64,000 nucleotides of DNA from Marinobacter halotolerans (GTDB lineage Bacteria; Pseudomonadota; Gammaproteobacteria; Pseudomonadales; Oleiphilaceae): NCBI RefSeq assembly GCF_008795985.1, contig NZ_VMHP01000002.1, positions 620,001 through 684,000 on the forward strand. Direction: 5' to 3'. Made by a program: the position numbers and the translations under genes. The notes beneath the pieces are model-generated. The model saw nothing but the letters and a program-made list of their open reading frames with translations. It was not told the DNA's origin and made no database searches. Positions 37,258 to 48,985 of this stretch are shown here, one piece after another. The stretch's first letter is position 1. Each line of letters starts with the position of its first letter.

Positions 37258-38405
37258 TCGAAGTAGAGTGAGCCCTGGTTAACCAGTGTACAAAGCAGTC
37301 CGCAGATGGCGTCGTCCCCGGCAAAACCGGCCAGCCTGTTCATGTCAGGCCTGGCGCCGGCGCAAAGCAGCCCGGCGATAGGTGTGGCGTCGCCGCGAAG
37401 CAGATATTGCTCGCCATCCACGAACAGCGCCGTTTCATCTTCAAATTCATAATAGGCGAAGCGGGAGCCTTCGTTCCAGCGTATCTGGTTGTCAGCGGAA
37501 ATGAGCTGGCTCAGAAATTCCGGTGTCAGGGTCTCGTCCGGCGGCACCACAATGTCGAGGCTCTTGGGTGCCGTTGAGAACTGCCCGAACCAGAGCGCGA
37601 GTTGGCGGCGGTCCTGGAGTTTTTCACGCATGATGCGGTCCAGCCGGCCGATCACATCGGGACTAATGGCGCCGGGGTTGTCCTGTACGTCAAGGTCGGG
37701 ATCTGACAGGTGCTCGCTGGTGTCCGAGCGGCTGCAGAGGAAGTCGGTAAACCCGGTCAGCAGGTCGTCGACGGTTGGCGCCCTGAAACCGATGGAAAGG
37801 GTGATGCAGTCGTTATCGGCGATACCGTGATGGCCGATGCCCGGCGGTAAATAGAGCATGTCACCAGGGTTGAGAGTGACTGTTTCCTCTGGCGCCCAGT
37901 CCTTCAGTATCCGCAGGGGTGTGCCATCGACTCTGGGGGAGTTTTCGTCGCAGTGGCCGCCAAACTGCCAGGTGCGTTGGCCTTCGGCCTGAAGCAGGAA
38001 GACGTCGTACTGGTCAAAATGCGGGCCGACGCTGCCACCTTGTGGCGCGTAGCTGGCCATGATGTCGTCCAGGCGCCAGTTGGGAACAAAACGGAACTCA
38101 TCCAACAGATCGGCGATCTCGGGCACCCAATGGTCCAGCCCTTGCACCAGCAAAGTCCAGTGGGTTTGCGGGAGTTCACTGAAGCGTTCGGGCGCGAACG
38201 GCCCGTTGTGCAGCTGCCAGGGTTTGCCGTTGTCGTTCTCGATGACAATCCGTGACTCCACGGCTTCCTCGCAGGCCAGCCCCGCCAGTTCATCGGCGGA
38301 CACCGGGCACTGGAAGTCGGGAAAGGCCTGCCGTAGGACTCTGGGTTTTTTCTGCCAGTTTTCCCGCAGGAACTGCTCTGCTGGTAGGCCGCCCGGAAGT
38401 TTCAT
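37254..38405 (-). CDS. roxA: Ribosomal protein L16 arginine hydroxylase RoxA (YcfD)
   Basis: A 383-residue JmjC/cupin oxygenase. The Fe(II) ligands are visible as His129 and Asp131 in GPHFDQYDVF and a His at about 192 in PPGIGHHG. The C-terminal winged-helix part fits the YcfD group. It hydroxylates an Arg of ribosomal protein L16 with 2-oxoglutarate and O2, so it ties oxygen supply to the ribosome. It begins 3 nt after the purB stop and overlaps the GNAT gene by 4 nt. Confidence 0.94.
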   Translation of the reverse strand: MKLPGGLPAEQFLRENWQKKPRVLRQAFPDFQCPVSADELAGLACEEAVESRIVIENDNGKPWQLHNGPFAPERFSELPQTHWTLLVQGLDHWVPEIADLLDEFRFVPNWRLDDIMASYAPQGGSVGPHFDQYDVFLLQAEGQRTWQFGGHCDENSPRVDGTPLRILKDWAPEETVTLNPGDMLYLPPGIGHHGIADNDCITLSIGFRAPTVDDLLTGFTDFLCSRSDTSEHLSDPDLDVQDNPGAISPDVIGRLDRIMREKLQDRRQLALWFGQFSTAPKSLDIVVPPDETLTPEFLSQLISADNQIRWNEGSRFAYYEFEDETALFVDGEQYLLRGDATPIAGLLCAGARPDMNRLAGFAGDDAICGLLCTLVNQGSLYFE

Positions 38406-38408
38406 GGT

Positions 38409-39836
<1,428 letters not shown>

Positions 39837-39864
39837 CTAATGATACACCAGCGCAGGTGGCAAT

Positions 39865-40509
39865 TCAGTCGTAAACCGACCGGTTGGCTTTCTCCGCCAA
39901 CTCCGCAGCAATGCCGATCACTTTGCGGCGGTTGAAGATCAGCTGCCACCGCCGCCCGCCGGTCTGGTGCCAGAGCACCGCGGAGCGGATACCCGCCAGC
40001 AGCAGGGCCCGGACCTTTGCCGCATTCTCTTCACGCTGCAGAATGGTGGGCTGGCCGCTGACCTGAATTCTCATCCGGAAGGTGCTGATGGTGTCGGTGT
40101 AGACCGAGCCCAGATTGGCTATCAGGTTAGGGTGGGTGTAGCCAAAGTGGCTGGCGGTGTGCCGGGCCTGGTCAATGCGGCTGCCAATGACGTCAAGCAT
40201 GTCCTTGTCCCGACGCAGCTTGGCTTCCAGGTTGATCAGGTTCAGGGCGTAACGCAGCACCTCGATGTCCTGCTGACGGGTCTGCTTGCTGAGAACACCG
40301 GACAGCGTTGCCAGGCCTTCGCGAAGGTCTCTGAGTTCGCCACCGTAGACGTCCAGCGTGTTGGCCGGCTCCGTGGCGAACAGTGATCGGATGCAGGTCT
40401 CAAGGCTGGAGTCGGCACACTGGCCGGTCTGGGCGACCTGCTGTACAAGTGCGGACGCCTGAAAAACGCCTGCCAGCGCAAGGGTCTGATCCTGAAGTGA
40501 TCGGCTCAT
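39865..40509 (-). CDS. hflD: High frequency lysogenization protein HflD
   Basis: A 214-residue helical, peripheral membrane protein. [23 protein letters not shown] at the start in short runs and [19 protein letters not shown] near the C-terminus are characteristic. In E. coli HflD binds phage lambda CII; its host role is unclear. Position between mnmA and purB is strongly conserved and supports the call. The start overlaps the mnmA stop by 4 nt. Confidence 0.94.
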   Translation of the reverse strand: MSRSLQDQTLALAGVFQASALVQQVAQTGQCADSSLETCIRSLFATEPANTLDVYGGELRDLREGLATLSGVLSKQTRQQDIEVLRYALNLINLEAKLRRDKDMLDVIGSRIDQARHTASHFGYTHPNLIANLGSVYTDTISTFRMRIQVSGQPTILQREENAAKVRALLLAGIRSAVLWHQTGGRRWQLIFNRRKVIGIAAELAEKANRSVYD

Positions 40510-41633
40510 GGGGTGGTTTCCTCATCCCGCCAGGTCTGTTCGATAACGCCGCCCCCCAGGCAGATATCGCCATCGTAGAAAACCACGGACTGCCCCGGGG
40601 TCACTGCCCGCTGGGCATGGTCAAAAACCACCCGTACACCGTCGCCGAGTTCCGTGACGGTGCAGTCCTGATCCGGCTGGCGATACCGGGTTTTTGCCTT
40701 GCAGCGGAACGTGTTTGTTTCGGAGGCAGGCGGCCGACCGCCAACCCAGTCCACGGGCCCGCTGATCAGCCCGCGGGAGAACAACAGTGGGTGCTGTTTG
40801 CCCTGTACGGCGACCAGCACGTTGCGGTCCAGGTCTTTCTCCGCCACATACCAGGGTTCGTCGCCGTAGTGGCTCAGGCCTCCAATGCCAAGCCCCTGAC
40901 GCTGGCCTATGGTGTGGTACATCAGCCCCTGATGGCGTCCGATGACTTCGCCATCCGGCGTTTCGATCCTGCCGGGCTGGGCCGGCAGGTACTGTTTCAG
41001 GAAGTCGCTGAATTTGCGCTCGCCGATGAAGCAGATGCCGGTGGAGTCTTTCTTGTCATGAGTGACAAAGCCCTGTTCCGCCGCGATGCGACGAACCTCC
41101 GGTTTCTCAAGTTCACCCACGGGGAACAGGGTTCTTGCGATACGCTCACCGGACACTGCATGCAGGAAATAGCTCTGGTCCTTGTTCGGGTCCAGTCCCT
41201 TGAGCAGCTGTGCACGGTCTTCGCTAACGGCCCTGCGCCGCGTGTAGTGGCCGGTGGCAATGTAGTCAGCGCCCAGGGTAACCGCGTAATCCAGAAAGGC
41301 CCGGAACTTCACTTCCTTGTTACAGAGAATATCCGGGTTCGGCGTTCGCCCGGCCTTGTATTCCGACAGGAAATGCTCGAACACCCGATCCCAGTATTCC
41401 GCGGCGAAGCTTGCAGTATGAAGGGTAATGCCGATCCGGTCGGCAACGGCCTGAGCGTCGGCAAGGTCGGTCATCGCGGTGCAGTATTCGGTGCCGTCGT
41501 CCTCATCCCAGTTCTTCATGAACAGGCCTTCCACCTGGTAGCCCTGATCTTTCAGCAACCAGGCGGCCACGGACGAATCCACGCCTCCGGACATTCCGAC
41601 AATTACCCGCGTCTGTGATGGTGCTTTGTTCAT
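40506..41633 (-). CDS. mnmA: tRNA-specific 2-thiouridylase MnmA
   Basis: A 375-residue enzyme that places sulfur on U34 of tRNA-Lys/Glu/Gln. [15 protein letters not shown] is the PP-loop. LCNKEVKF holds the first catalytic Cys and [12 protein letters not shown] the second. The TusA-like protein at 23 kb is a likely sulfur donor. It lies 45 nt after the NUDIX gene in the rluE-purB operon. Confidence 0.97.
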   Translation of the reverse strand: MNKAPSQTRVIVGMSGGVDSSVAAWLLKDQGYQVEGLFMKNWDEDDGTEYCTAMTDLADAQAVADRIGITLHTASFAAEYWDRVFEHFLSEYKAGRTPNPDILCNKEVKFRAFLDYAVTLGADYIATGHYTRRRAVSEDRAQLLKGLDPNKDQSYFLHAVSGERIARTLFPVGELEKPEVRRIAAEQGFVTHDKKDSTGICFIGERKFSDFLKQYLPAQPGRIETPDGEVIGRHQGLMYHTIGQRQGLGIGGLSHYGDEPWYVAEKDLDRNVLVAVQGKQHPLLFSRGLISGPVDWVGGRPPASETNTFRCKAKTRYRQPDQDCTVTELGDGVRVVFDHAQRAVTPGQSVVFYDGDICLGGGVIEQTWRDEETTP

Positions 41634-41678
41634 GGCAGACTGAAATGGCCCTTCAGAAAAGGAGGCGATAGTACCATT

Positions 41679-42137
41679 TCATGCCGGTGGCGTCTGCGCC
41701 TCGACGATGACATCCAGCGGGAAGCGCCGCCCGTTTCGGTAATCTTCTATGCATTTGAGTACCAGCGGGCTGCGCAGCTGGTCCTGGCGATCTTTCAACT
41801 GGTCGACGGTGAGCCAATGGGCGGCAATAATGCCATCATCCAGATTGTCGGTGATCCTCGTCAGGGCCGTGGCTGCAAAGCAGAAGCGATAGTAGGTCAC
41901 GCCATTGGCAGGGGCGGTAAACGTGTATAACCCCAGGAAATAGTCCGGCCGAACCTGGTAGCCGGTTTCTTCAAGGGCCTCCCGGAGTGCAGCGTCCAGG
42001 ATGCGTTCATCCTCCTCCACATGACCGGCGGGCTGATTGAACACTATCTGGCCGTGGCTGGATTCCTCCACCATCAGAAACCGGCCCTGATCGTCTTCGA
42101 CAACAACGGCAACGGTTGCATGGGGTGTCCAGGTCAT
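41679..42137 (-). CDS. nudJ: NUDIX hydrolase, NudJ-like phosphatase
   Basis: A 152-residue NUDIX protein. The Nudix box reads [23 protein letters not shown], with GX5EX7REX2EEXG spacing. [22 protein letters not shown] is the usual start. E. coli NudJ acts on HMP-PP and nucleoside di/triphosphates. The conserved place between rluE and mnmA supports NudJ. It overlaps rluE by 4 nt. Confidence 0.92.
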   Translation of the reverse strand: MTWTPHATVAVVVEDDQGRFLMVEESSHGQIVFNQPAGHVEEDERILDAALREALEETGYQVRPDYFLGLYTFTAPANGVTYYRFCFAATALTRITDNLDDGIIAAHWLTVDQLKDRQDQLRSPLVLKCIEDYRNGRRFPLDVIVEAQTPPA

Positions 42138-42733
42138 TTTCCGGGTTTCCTCCGTTTTCCGGGCCGGGCAGGGGGGTGAAGCGTCAGCGCACGGTATTCG
42201 CCGGGCGCAAGATCTTTAACGGTCCATTCGCCAATAGCGTAACGGACGAGACGCAGGGTGGGGAAGCCCACGGCCGCGGTCATCCTCCTGACCTGGCGGT
42301 TGCGGCCTTCGGTGATGGTAATGCTGAGCCAGCTGGTGGGTATGGTTTCGCGGTGGCGAACCGGTGGTGTGCGTGGCCACAGATCCGGTTCCGGAAGATG
42401 CTCAACCGTGGCCGGGCGGGTTCTGCCGTCTTTCAGGGTGACGCCCTGTCGCAGGGAATTCAGTGCGTTATCGTCCATCTGCCCCTCAACCTGCACCCAG
42501 TAGGTCTTCGGCATTTTGTTCCGGGGAGAGGCAATCTGGTGCTGCAGGGGGCCGCTGTCGGTCAGCAACAAAAGGCCTTCGGAATCATAGTCGAGCCTGC
42601 CCGCGGGGTAGATTGCAGGCATGCTGATCCAGTCAGCCAGTGTTGCGCGGCGGTTCGAGGGATTGCCGGAATTATTGTCCGTAAACTGGGAGAGAACCTG
42701 AAAGGGTTTGTTGAATAGAATCAGGGATGCCAT
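42134..42733 (-). CDS. rluE: 23S rRNA pseudouridine(2457) synthase RluE
   Basis: A 199-residue RsuA-family pseudouridine synthase lacking an S4 domain. [15 protein letters not shown] holds the catalytic Asp, and [16 protein letters not shown] is the second motif. It is the first gene of the operon rluE-nudJ-mnmA-hflD-purB. The basic tail [13 protein letters not shown] likely touches RNA. Confidence 0.93.
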   Translation of the reverse strand: MASLILFNKPFQVLSQFTDNNSGNPSNRRATLADWISMPAIYPAGRLDYDSEGLLLLTDSGPLQHQIASPRNKMPKTYWVQVEGQMDDNALNSLRQGVTLKDGRTRPATVEHLPEPDLWPRTPPVRHRETIPTSWLSITITEGRNRQVRRMTAAVGFPTLRLVRYAIGEWTVKDLAPGEYRALTLHPPARPGKRRKPGK

Positions 42734-42810
42734 GTTGCCTGCAAAAGCTAACCGCCAGTCGCAATGGGATTTACGACTGGAAAGTTGTGTGTTGCTTCAG
42801 GATGCAGGTG

Positions 42811-43128
42811 TCAGCCGTTTACAGCGCGCTGCTGCTCCTGATAACTGGTTTGCTCGGATTTTTCCCGAGACCCTTCGCCGGTGTTTGCCTCATCAACGGA
42901 CGGCTTCTCCTGTCGCTGGGGCATTTCCTGCGGGACAATATTAACAGCGTGGACGCCTTTGTCGCTTGGTTTCTTTTCAAAGGTGACCGGCTGGCCTGCC
43001 TTGAGGGTCTTGTAGCCCTCCATCTGCACGGAAGAGAAATGGGCAAACAGATCGTCGCTGCAGCCGTCCTCGATGATAAAGCCGTACCCTTTGGCGTTAT
43101 TGAACCACTTGACCTTGCCTTGAGGCAT
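42811..43128 (-). CDS. cspD: Cold-shock domain protein CspD with a long tail
   Basis: A 105-residue protein. The cold-shock domain (1-68) begins MPQGKVKWFNNAKGYGFI and has RNP2 as LFAHFS. The remaining 35 or so residues are an acidic, Gln/Glu/Ser-rich tail (QRQEKPSVDEANTGEGSREK) with no predicted fold, longer than in usual CspD proteins. CspD in E. coli blocks replication in stationary phase and is a Lon substrate. It is divergent from clpS, as in many gammaproteobacteria. Confidence 0.92.
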   Translation of the reverse strand: MPQGKVKWFNNAKGYGFIIEDGCSDDLFAHFSSVQMEGYKTLKAGQPVTFEKKPSDKGVHAVNIVPQEMPQRQEKPSVDEANTGEGSREKSEQTSYQEQQRAVNG

Positions 43129-43485
43129 GATGAACTCCCCTGTTCTGTCACTGTCGGACGTTTATTGTCGTCTTGTTATTCGACGGTTTTCGGCCGTTTA
43201 ATCAGCGCGCATTTGCCTCGCGCGGTTGACGCCAGGTTACAAACCCGTTACGCCAGTTAACAAGATTTTACATTGCTTTGTTGCTATTGGCCAATAATCG
43301 TTCAGTTCAAAATGAGAAACAGTGCGTATCTATGATTCAAGTCCAGGTACCTATGGTTGAAGCCGGGCGTCAGCCTGTATCATTACCGTATGCTTAACTT
43401 TGCTGTTCTGGTTTACCTGACGCTTGAAAACGGGGACAGTGACAACCATCTTTAACGACGAGGCACCGATTTCCGGTAAAGAATC
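43129..43485 (+). other. Divergent cspD/clpS control region, no gene
   Basis: This 357-bp stretch has no convincing coding frame. It is A+T-richer than its neighbours in the middle. It holds a perfect 12-bp palindrome (TATTGGCCAATA, 43285-43296) and a candidate cspD promoter. The long cspD leader (about 130 nt from that promoter) fits a cold-shock mRNA. Toward clpS, TATCAT near 43378 could be a -10, but with only weak -35 partners. No RNA gene or terminator was recognised. Confidence 0.6.
43265..43294 (-). promoter_or_regulatory. Candidate cspD promoter over a palindrome
   Basis: On the minus strand TTGGCC (43294-43289), an 18-bp spacer and TAAAAT (43270-43265). The -35 lies inside the palindrome TATTGGCCAATA, so a bound regulator would block or contact polymerase. 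Motif quality is moderate. Confidence 0.35.
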
Positions 43486-43845
43486 ATGCGGACTATCCAG
43501 AATTCTCTACTAGTATTTAATCAGGGGGATGAAGAACAGCCCGGTCGTCAGGACGACGTCAGTACCGCGCCGGAGAAACCGGCATTAAAGCGTCCTGCGC
43601 GCTTTCGGGTGATGCTTCTGAACGATGATTACACGCCCATGGATTTCGTCGTGGACGTGTTGATGAAGTTCTTCGGGATGAATGAAGAAAAGGCGACGCA
43701 GGTGATGCTGGTCGTCCATACGCAGGGAAAAGCCGTGTGCGGGGTATATTCCCGGGACATCGCGGAAACAAAGGCAGCACAGGTGAACCAGTATTCTTCG
43801 GAATGCGAGCATCCGCTCCTTTGCGAGATTGAACGTGCGGACTGA
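43486..43845 (+). CDS. clpS: ATP-dependent Clp protease adaptor ClpS
   Basis: A 119-residue N-recognin. [21 protein letters not shown] contains the NDDxT/MxFV pocket that binds Leu/Phe/Tyr/Trp N-termini, and [19 protein letters not shown] follows. The N-terminal extension (about 1-35) is the ClpA-inhibiting segment. It lies 18 nt before clpA, and the aat and bpt genes that create its substrates lie 3 kb away. Confidence 0.97.
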   Translation: MRTIQNSLLVFNQGDEEQPGRQDDVSTAPEKPALKRPARFRVMLLNDDYTPMDFVVDVLMKFFGMNEEKATQVMLVVHTQGKAVCGVYSRDIAETKAAQVNQYSSECEHPLLCEIERAD

Positions 43846-43863
43846 TAGACCTTGGGGTGGCCC

Positions 43864-46131
43864 ATGCTGAGCAAAGATCTTGAAATTACACTGAATTCGG
43901 CTTTCAAAAGTGCGAGAGACAAGCGTCATGAGTTCATGACCGTCGAGCATCTTTTGTTGGCTTTGCTCGATAATGAATCGGCAGTGGGCGTACTGAAGGC
44001 TTGTGGCGCAGATCTGGCCCAGCTTCAGGAAGAACTGGTTGAATTTGTAGATTCAACCACTCCACTGATCCCCAGCAACGACAGTGAGCGCGAGACTCAG
44101 CCAACGCTCGGCTTCCAGCGCGTATTGCAGCGTGCTGTATTTCATGTCCAGTCCTCTGGCAAGAAAGAGGTTACTGGCGCCAACGTGCTGGTCGCGATTT
44201 TCAGCGAGCAGGAAAGTCAGGCTGTCTATGTTCTGAAAAAGCAGAGCATTGCCCGCATTGATGTGGTCAATTTCGTCTCCCACGGGATTTCCCGGGTACA
44301 GGGTGCCGAGGAAGAAGGACACGATCAGGCATCCCAGGAAGAAATGGGAGAAGAGGGCGGTGGTTCCAGTCCCCTGGAAAGCTACGCAACCAACCTCAAC
44401 GAACAGGCCCGTCAGGGTCGCATTGACCCATTGATTGGCCGTGAACATGAGGTCGAGCGGGTTGTGCAGATTCTGGTACGGCGCCGTAAGAACAACCCGC
44501 TGCTGGTGGGTGAAGCCGGTGTCGGTAAGACGGCGATTGCCGAGGGGCTGGCCAAGCGCATTGTGGACGGCCAGGTGCCGGACATCATTGCCGACGGTGT
44601 GGTCTATTCTCTGGATCTTGGCGCCCTGCTGGCAGGCACCAAGTATCGGGGTGACTTCGAGAAGCGGCTGAAGGGATTGCTGGCGGATCTCAAGAAAGAA
44701 GATCATGCCATCCTGTTCATCGATGAAATCCACACCATCATCGGTGCCGGATCGGCTTCCGGTGGTGTCATGGATGCTTCGAACCTGCTTAAGCCCATGC
44801 TCAGCTCGGGCGAAATGCGTTGTATCGGTTCCACGACCTTCCAGGAATTCCGGGGCATCTTCGAGAAAGACAGTGCTTTGGCTCGTCGATTCCAGAAAAT
44901 TGACGTCAATGAGCCGAGCGTCGAAGACACCTATCAGATTCTGAAAGGTCTGAAGACTCACTTTGAGAAGCATCACGACCTTAAATACACCGATCAGGCG
45001 TTGCGAGTTGCAGCGGAGTTGTCGGAACGTTACATCAATGATCGGCATCTGCCGGACAAAGCCATTGACGTAATCGACGAGGCGGGTGCCCATCAACGGC
45101 TGCTTGCCCCTTCCAAGCGCAAGAAGACGATCGACGTTTCTGAAATCGAGGACGTCGTTGCCAACATCGCGCGGATTCCGCCGAAGAACGTTTCCAGCAG
45201 TGACAAGGATCTGCTGCGCAACCTTGAGCGGGATCTGAAGATGACGGTGTTTGGGCAGGATCCGGCGATCGAATCGCTGTCCACTGCTATCAAGCTGGCC
45301 CGTGCCGGTCTGAAAGCACCGGAGAAACCGGAAGGTGCCTTCCTGTTCTCTGGCCCCACCGGCGTCGGCAAGACCGAAGTGACCAAGCAGCTGGCGAAAG
45401 TGCTGGGCATCGAGCTGGTGAGGTTCGACATGTCCGAGTACATGGAGCGGCATACGGTTTCACGCCTGATTGGCGCGCCGCCGGGCTACGTTGGTTATGA
45501 TCAGGGTGGCCTGCTGACCGAATCTGTCAGCAAGCACCCTCACTGCGTACTGCTGCTGGATGAGATCGAAAAAGCCCATCCGGAAGTCTTCAACCTGCTG
45601 TTGCAGGTGATGGACCATGGCACGCTGACGGACAATAACGGTCGCAAGGCCGATTTCCGCCACGTGATTCTGGTTATGACCACCAACGCCGGGGCCGAAA
45701 GCATGGCCAGACGTTCCATTGGCTTCAGTGAGCAGGACCACAGCACGGATGGCATGGAGATTATCTCCAAGACCTTCACGCCGGAGTTCCGCAACCGCCT
45801 GGATGGCATTATCCAGTTCGGCGACCTGCAGCCTGCGACCATCACGCATGTGGTGGACAAGTTCCTGACCGAGCTTCAGGCACAGCTTGATGAGAAGCAT
45901 GTTGTGCTGCACGTGGATGATGAAGCGAAAGTCTGGCTTGCAGAGAAAGGCTACGACGTCACCATGGGCGCCCGCCCGATGGGTCGGTTGATTCAGGACA
46001 AGATCAAGCGGCCATTGGCTGAACAGATCCTGTTCGGTCAGCTGTCAGAGAACGGCGGTGATGTGTATGTTCATCTCAAGGATGACGAGCTTGTTTTCGA
46101 ATATGAGGACGAGCCAGCGGAGGCCGTTTAA
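43864..46131 (+). CDS. clpA: ATP-dependent Clp protease ATP-binding subunit ClpA
   Basis: A 755-residue AAA+ unfoldase. Clp-N repeats (about 1-140), then GEAGVGKT and GPTGVGKT as the two Walker A motifs, DEIHT and [11 protein letters not shown] as Walker B. The ATG at 43864 starts the conserved sequence [13 protein letters not shown]; an in-frame TTG at 43852 is less likely. It partners with ClpP (not in window) and takes ClpS-delivered N-degron substrates. A strong terminator follows. Confidence 0.98.
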   Translation: MLSKDLEITLNSAFKSARDKRHEFMTVEHLLLALLDNESAVGVLKACGADLAQLQEELVEFVDSTTPLIPSNDSERETQPTLGFQRVLQRAVFHVQSSGKKEVTGANVLVAIFSEQESQAVYVLKKQSIARIDVVNFVSHGISRVQGAEEEGHDQASQEEMGEEGGGSSPLESYATNLNEQARQGRIDPLIGREHEVERVVQILVRRRKNNPLLVGEAGVGKTAIAEGLAKRIVDGQVPDIIADGVVYSLDLGALLAGTKYRGDFEKRLKGLLADLKKEDHAILFIDEIHTIIGAGSASGGVMDASNLLKPMLSSGEMRCIGSTTFQEFRGIFEKDSALARRFQKIDVNEPSVEDTYQILKGLKTHFEKHHDLKYTDQALRVAAELSERYINDRHLPDKAIDVIDEAGAHQRLLAPSKRKKTIDVSEIEDVVANIARIPPKNVSSSDKDLLRNLERDLKMTVFGQDPAIESLSTAIKLARAGLKAPEKPEGAFLFSGPTGVGKTEVTKQLAKVLGIELVRFDMSEYMERHTVSRLIGAPPGYVGYDQGGLLTESVSKHPHCVLLLDEIEKAHPEVFNLLLQVMDHGTLTDNNGRKADFRHVILVMTTNAGAESMARRSIGFSEQDHSTDGMEIISKTFTPEFRNRLDGIIQFGDLQPATITHVVDKFLTELQAQLDEKHVVLHVDDEAKVWLAEKGYDVTMGARPMGRLIQDKIKRPLAEQILFGQLSENGGDVYVHLKDDELVFEYEDEPAEAV

Positions 46132-46160
46132 TCGGTCCGCGATCCTGAGATGTCAGAAAC

Positions 46161-46192
46161 AAAAAGGCCACACTCCCGGGTGTGGCCTTTTT
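46161..46192. terminator. Bidirectional terminator between clpA and infA
   Basis: A 13-bp perfect stem (AAAAAGGCCACAC pairing with GTGTGGCCTTTTT) around the loop TCCCGG. The A-run on one side and T-run on the other allow termination of clpA on the plus strand and infA on the minus strand. Confidence 0.93.
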
Positions 46193-46216
46193 CGTTCAGT
46201 CAGATGTCGGCAGTAA

Positions 46217-46435
46217 TCAGCGGGCGCGGTAAACGATGCGGCCCTTGCTGAGGTCGTAAGGAGTCAATTCGACCTTCACCTTGTCGCCGGTCAGAATGCG
46301 GATATAGTTCTTGCGCATTTTTCCGGAAATGTGAGCTGTTACAACGTGGCCGTTTTCGAGTTCAACACGAAACATGGTGTTTGGAAGCGTATCAAGAATA
46401 ACGCCTTCCATTTCAATGGCATCTGATTTCGGCAT
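46217..46435 (-). CDS. infA: Translation initiation factor IF-1
   Basis: A 72-residue OB-fold protein: [36 protein letters not shown] and [15 protein letters not shown]. Length and sequence are standard. It is the last gene of the trxB-aat-bpt-infA run but has a 79-bp gap upstream, so it may have its own promoter. Terminated by the shared hairpin. Confidence 0.98.
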   Translation of the reverse strand: MPKSDAIEMEGVILDTLPNTMFRVELENGHVVTAHISGKMRKNYIRILTGDKVKVELTPYDLSKGRIVYRAR

Positions 46436-46514
46436 TCAGTAGAAACCTCGTAAATTAGCTTGCGGTAATTTTAAACTGCGCAATTCTGCCTTATTTGGGC
46501 GGATATGGCAAAAA

Positions 46515-47228
46515 TCAGTGGGGGTCCATGACCTGCCAGTGACCGTCCCTGAGCGCCTCAATGGGGCGGAAACGTGTTTTATAGTTCATTTTACGGCACT
46601 GTGCGATCCAGTAGCCAAGATAAAGATAGGGAAGTTCCTGGCGACGGGCCTCCTCCACCTGCCATAACACGGCGAACGTGCCCAGGCTGCGATGCTCGTA
46701 GGCGGGGTCAAAAACCGTATAAATGGCGGAAAGACCCTCATTCAGCCGGTCGACGGCGGCCAGTCCCACCAGTTTTTCACCATCCAGAATCTCGATGAAC
46801 CAGGAGTCCGTTGCCCCTTCCACCAGGAATGAGGTGAACTGTTCCCGCGAGGGCGGGTACATGTCCCCGTCCGCATGACGCTCTTCGATGTAGTGGGCGT
46901 AGAGTTCGTAGTAACGTTCGGTGAAGCAGGCCCGCACCATGCGACAGGTCAGGTCGCTGTTTTTCTTCAGGACTCTGCGTTGGCTGCGGTCGGGGTGGAA
47001 ATCCTCAACTCTTAGCCGCACTGGCACGCAGGCGTTGCAACTTTCACAGTGAGGGCGGTAGTAGTGGGAGCCGCTGCGGCGAAAGCCCAGGGCTGTAAGC
47101 TGGCTGTACAGGCGCTTGTCTACCTCGGCCCGGGGGTCAACAAACATGGTGGTTGCCTGGCGGTCGGGCAAATAGCTGCAGTCGTGAGCAGGCGTGGCAA
47201 AGAAGACCAGCGTTCTGAGGTTGCTCAT
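46515..47228 (-). CDS. bpt: Aspartate/glutamate leucyltransferase Bpt
   Basis: A 237-residue transferase of the ATE family. YRPHCESCNACVPVRLRV carries the conserved Cys cluster, and YLYLGYWIAQCRKMNYKTRFRP, in short runs, is the GNAT-like C-terminal half. Bpt adds Leu to N-terminal Asp/Glu and so makes primary N-degrons for ClpS. It overlaps aat by 4 nt. Confidence 0.96.
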   Translation of the reverse strand: MSNLRTLVFFATPAHDCSYLPDRQATTMFVDPRAEVDKRLYSQLTALGFRRSGSHYYRPHCESCNACVPVRLRVEDFHPDRSQRRVLKKNSDLTCRMVRACFTERYYELYAHYIEERHADGDMYPPSREQFTSFLVEGATDSWFIEILDGEKLVGLAAVDRLNEGLSAIYTVFDPAYEHRSLGTFAVLWQVEEARRQELPYLYLGYWIAQCRKMNYKTRFRPIEALRDGHWQVMDPH

Positions 47229-47965
47229 TTAACCCTCCGCGTTGACCTTGGCTGCCCCTCCGGGCCGGGCCATCGCCATTGAATGTCCCAGGCGTCATGG
47301 CCGGGGCGTTCGCTGACTGCTTCCCTGAGTATAGATAAAAACCGGCGGCGAGGAATAGTGCGGGCGCCCATTCTCAGCAAGTGTCCGCTTTCCACCTGGC
47401 AGTCCATTATGGAGTATCCCCAGGATTCCAACTGGCCCGCCAGGTGAACCATCAATACCCGCGACGCGTTGGTCTCTAGCGAAAACATGGATTCGCCAAA
47501 AAAGCAGCGGCCCAGGCCAATCCCGTACATGCCGCCCACCAGTTCGCCATTGGGGTTCCATGCCTCGATGGAGTGGGCAATGCCCTGGCGGTGGAGTTCG
47601 CTGTAGCTGGCGATCATGTCTTCAGTGATCCAGGTTCCCTCAGCGCGGGTCCGGGCGCACAGGCGAATCACCCGGCTGAAGGCCCGGTCGGCGGTGATGG
47701 TGAAATACTGGCGGTTCAGAGTGCGCCTGAGGCTCCGGGCAACGTGGATTTCATCCGGAAACAGCACACATCGGGGGTTTGGCGACCACCAGAGAATAGG
47801 CTGGTCGTCGCTGAACCAGGGAAATATGCCGCTCTGGTAGGCGAGAATCAGGCGCCTGGTGGAAAGGTCGCCGCCGATGGCGAGCAGGCCATCGGGGTCG
47901 TCCAGTGCCTGTTCCGGGTCCGGGAACCAGAGTTCCTTTTGGTCGAGCCAGGGCAGTGAGGTCAT
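47225..47965 (-). CDS. aat: Leucyl/phenylalanyl-tRNA--protein transferase Aat
   Basis: A 246-residue L/F-transferase: FPDPEQALDDPDGLLAIGGD, YQSGIFPWFSDDQPILWWSP and GGMYGIGLGRCFFGESMFS (in short runs) are the family blocks. It adds Leu/Phe to N-terminal Arg/Lys. It forms a tagging pair with bpt beside clpS-clpA. The start is 24 nt from the trxB stop. Confidence 0.97.
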   Translation of the reverse strand: MTSLPWLDQKELWFPDPEQALDDPDGLLAIGGDLSTRRLILAYQSGIFPWFSDDQPILWWSPNPRCVLFPDEIHVARSLRRTLNRQYFTITADRAFSRVIRLCARTRAEGTWITEDMIASYSELHRQGIAHSIEAWNPNGELVGGMYGIGLGRCFFGESMFSLETNASRVLMVHLAGQLESWGYSIMDCQVESGHLLRMGARTIPRRRFLSILREAVSERPGHDAWDIQWRWPGPEGQPRSTRRVK

Positions 47966-47988
47966 CTCGGTCCGGCTATTGTTCGAGA

Positions 47989-48981
<993 letters not shown>

Positions 48982-48985
48982 TTAA

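Noticed and set aside
44053-45453. A 1.4-kb open frame antisense to clpA
   Set aside because: No domain, no start context, entirely inside clpA; a bias shadow.
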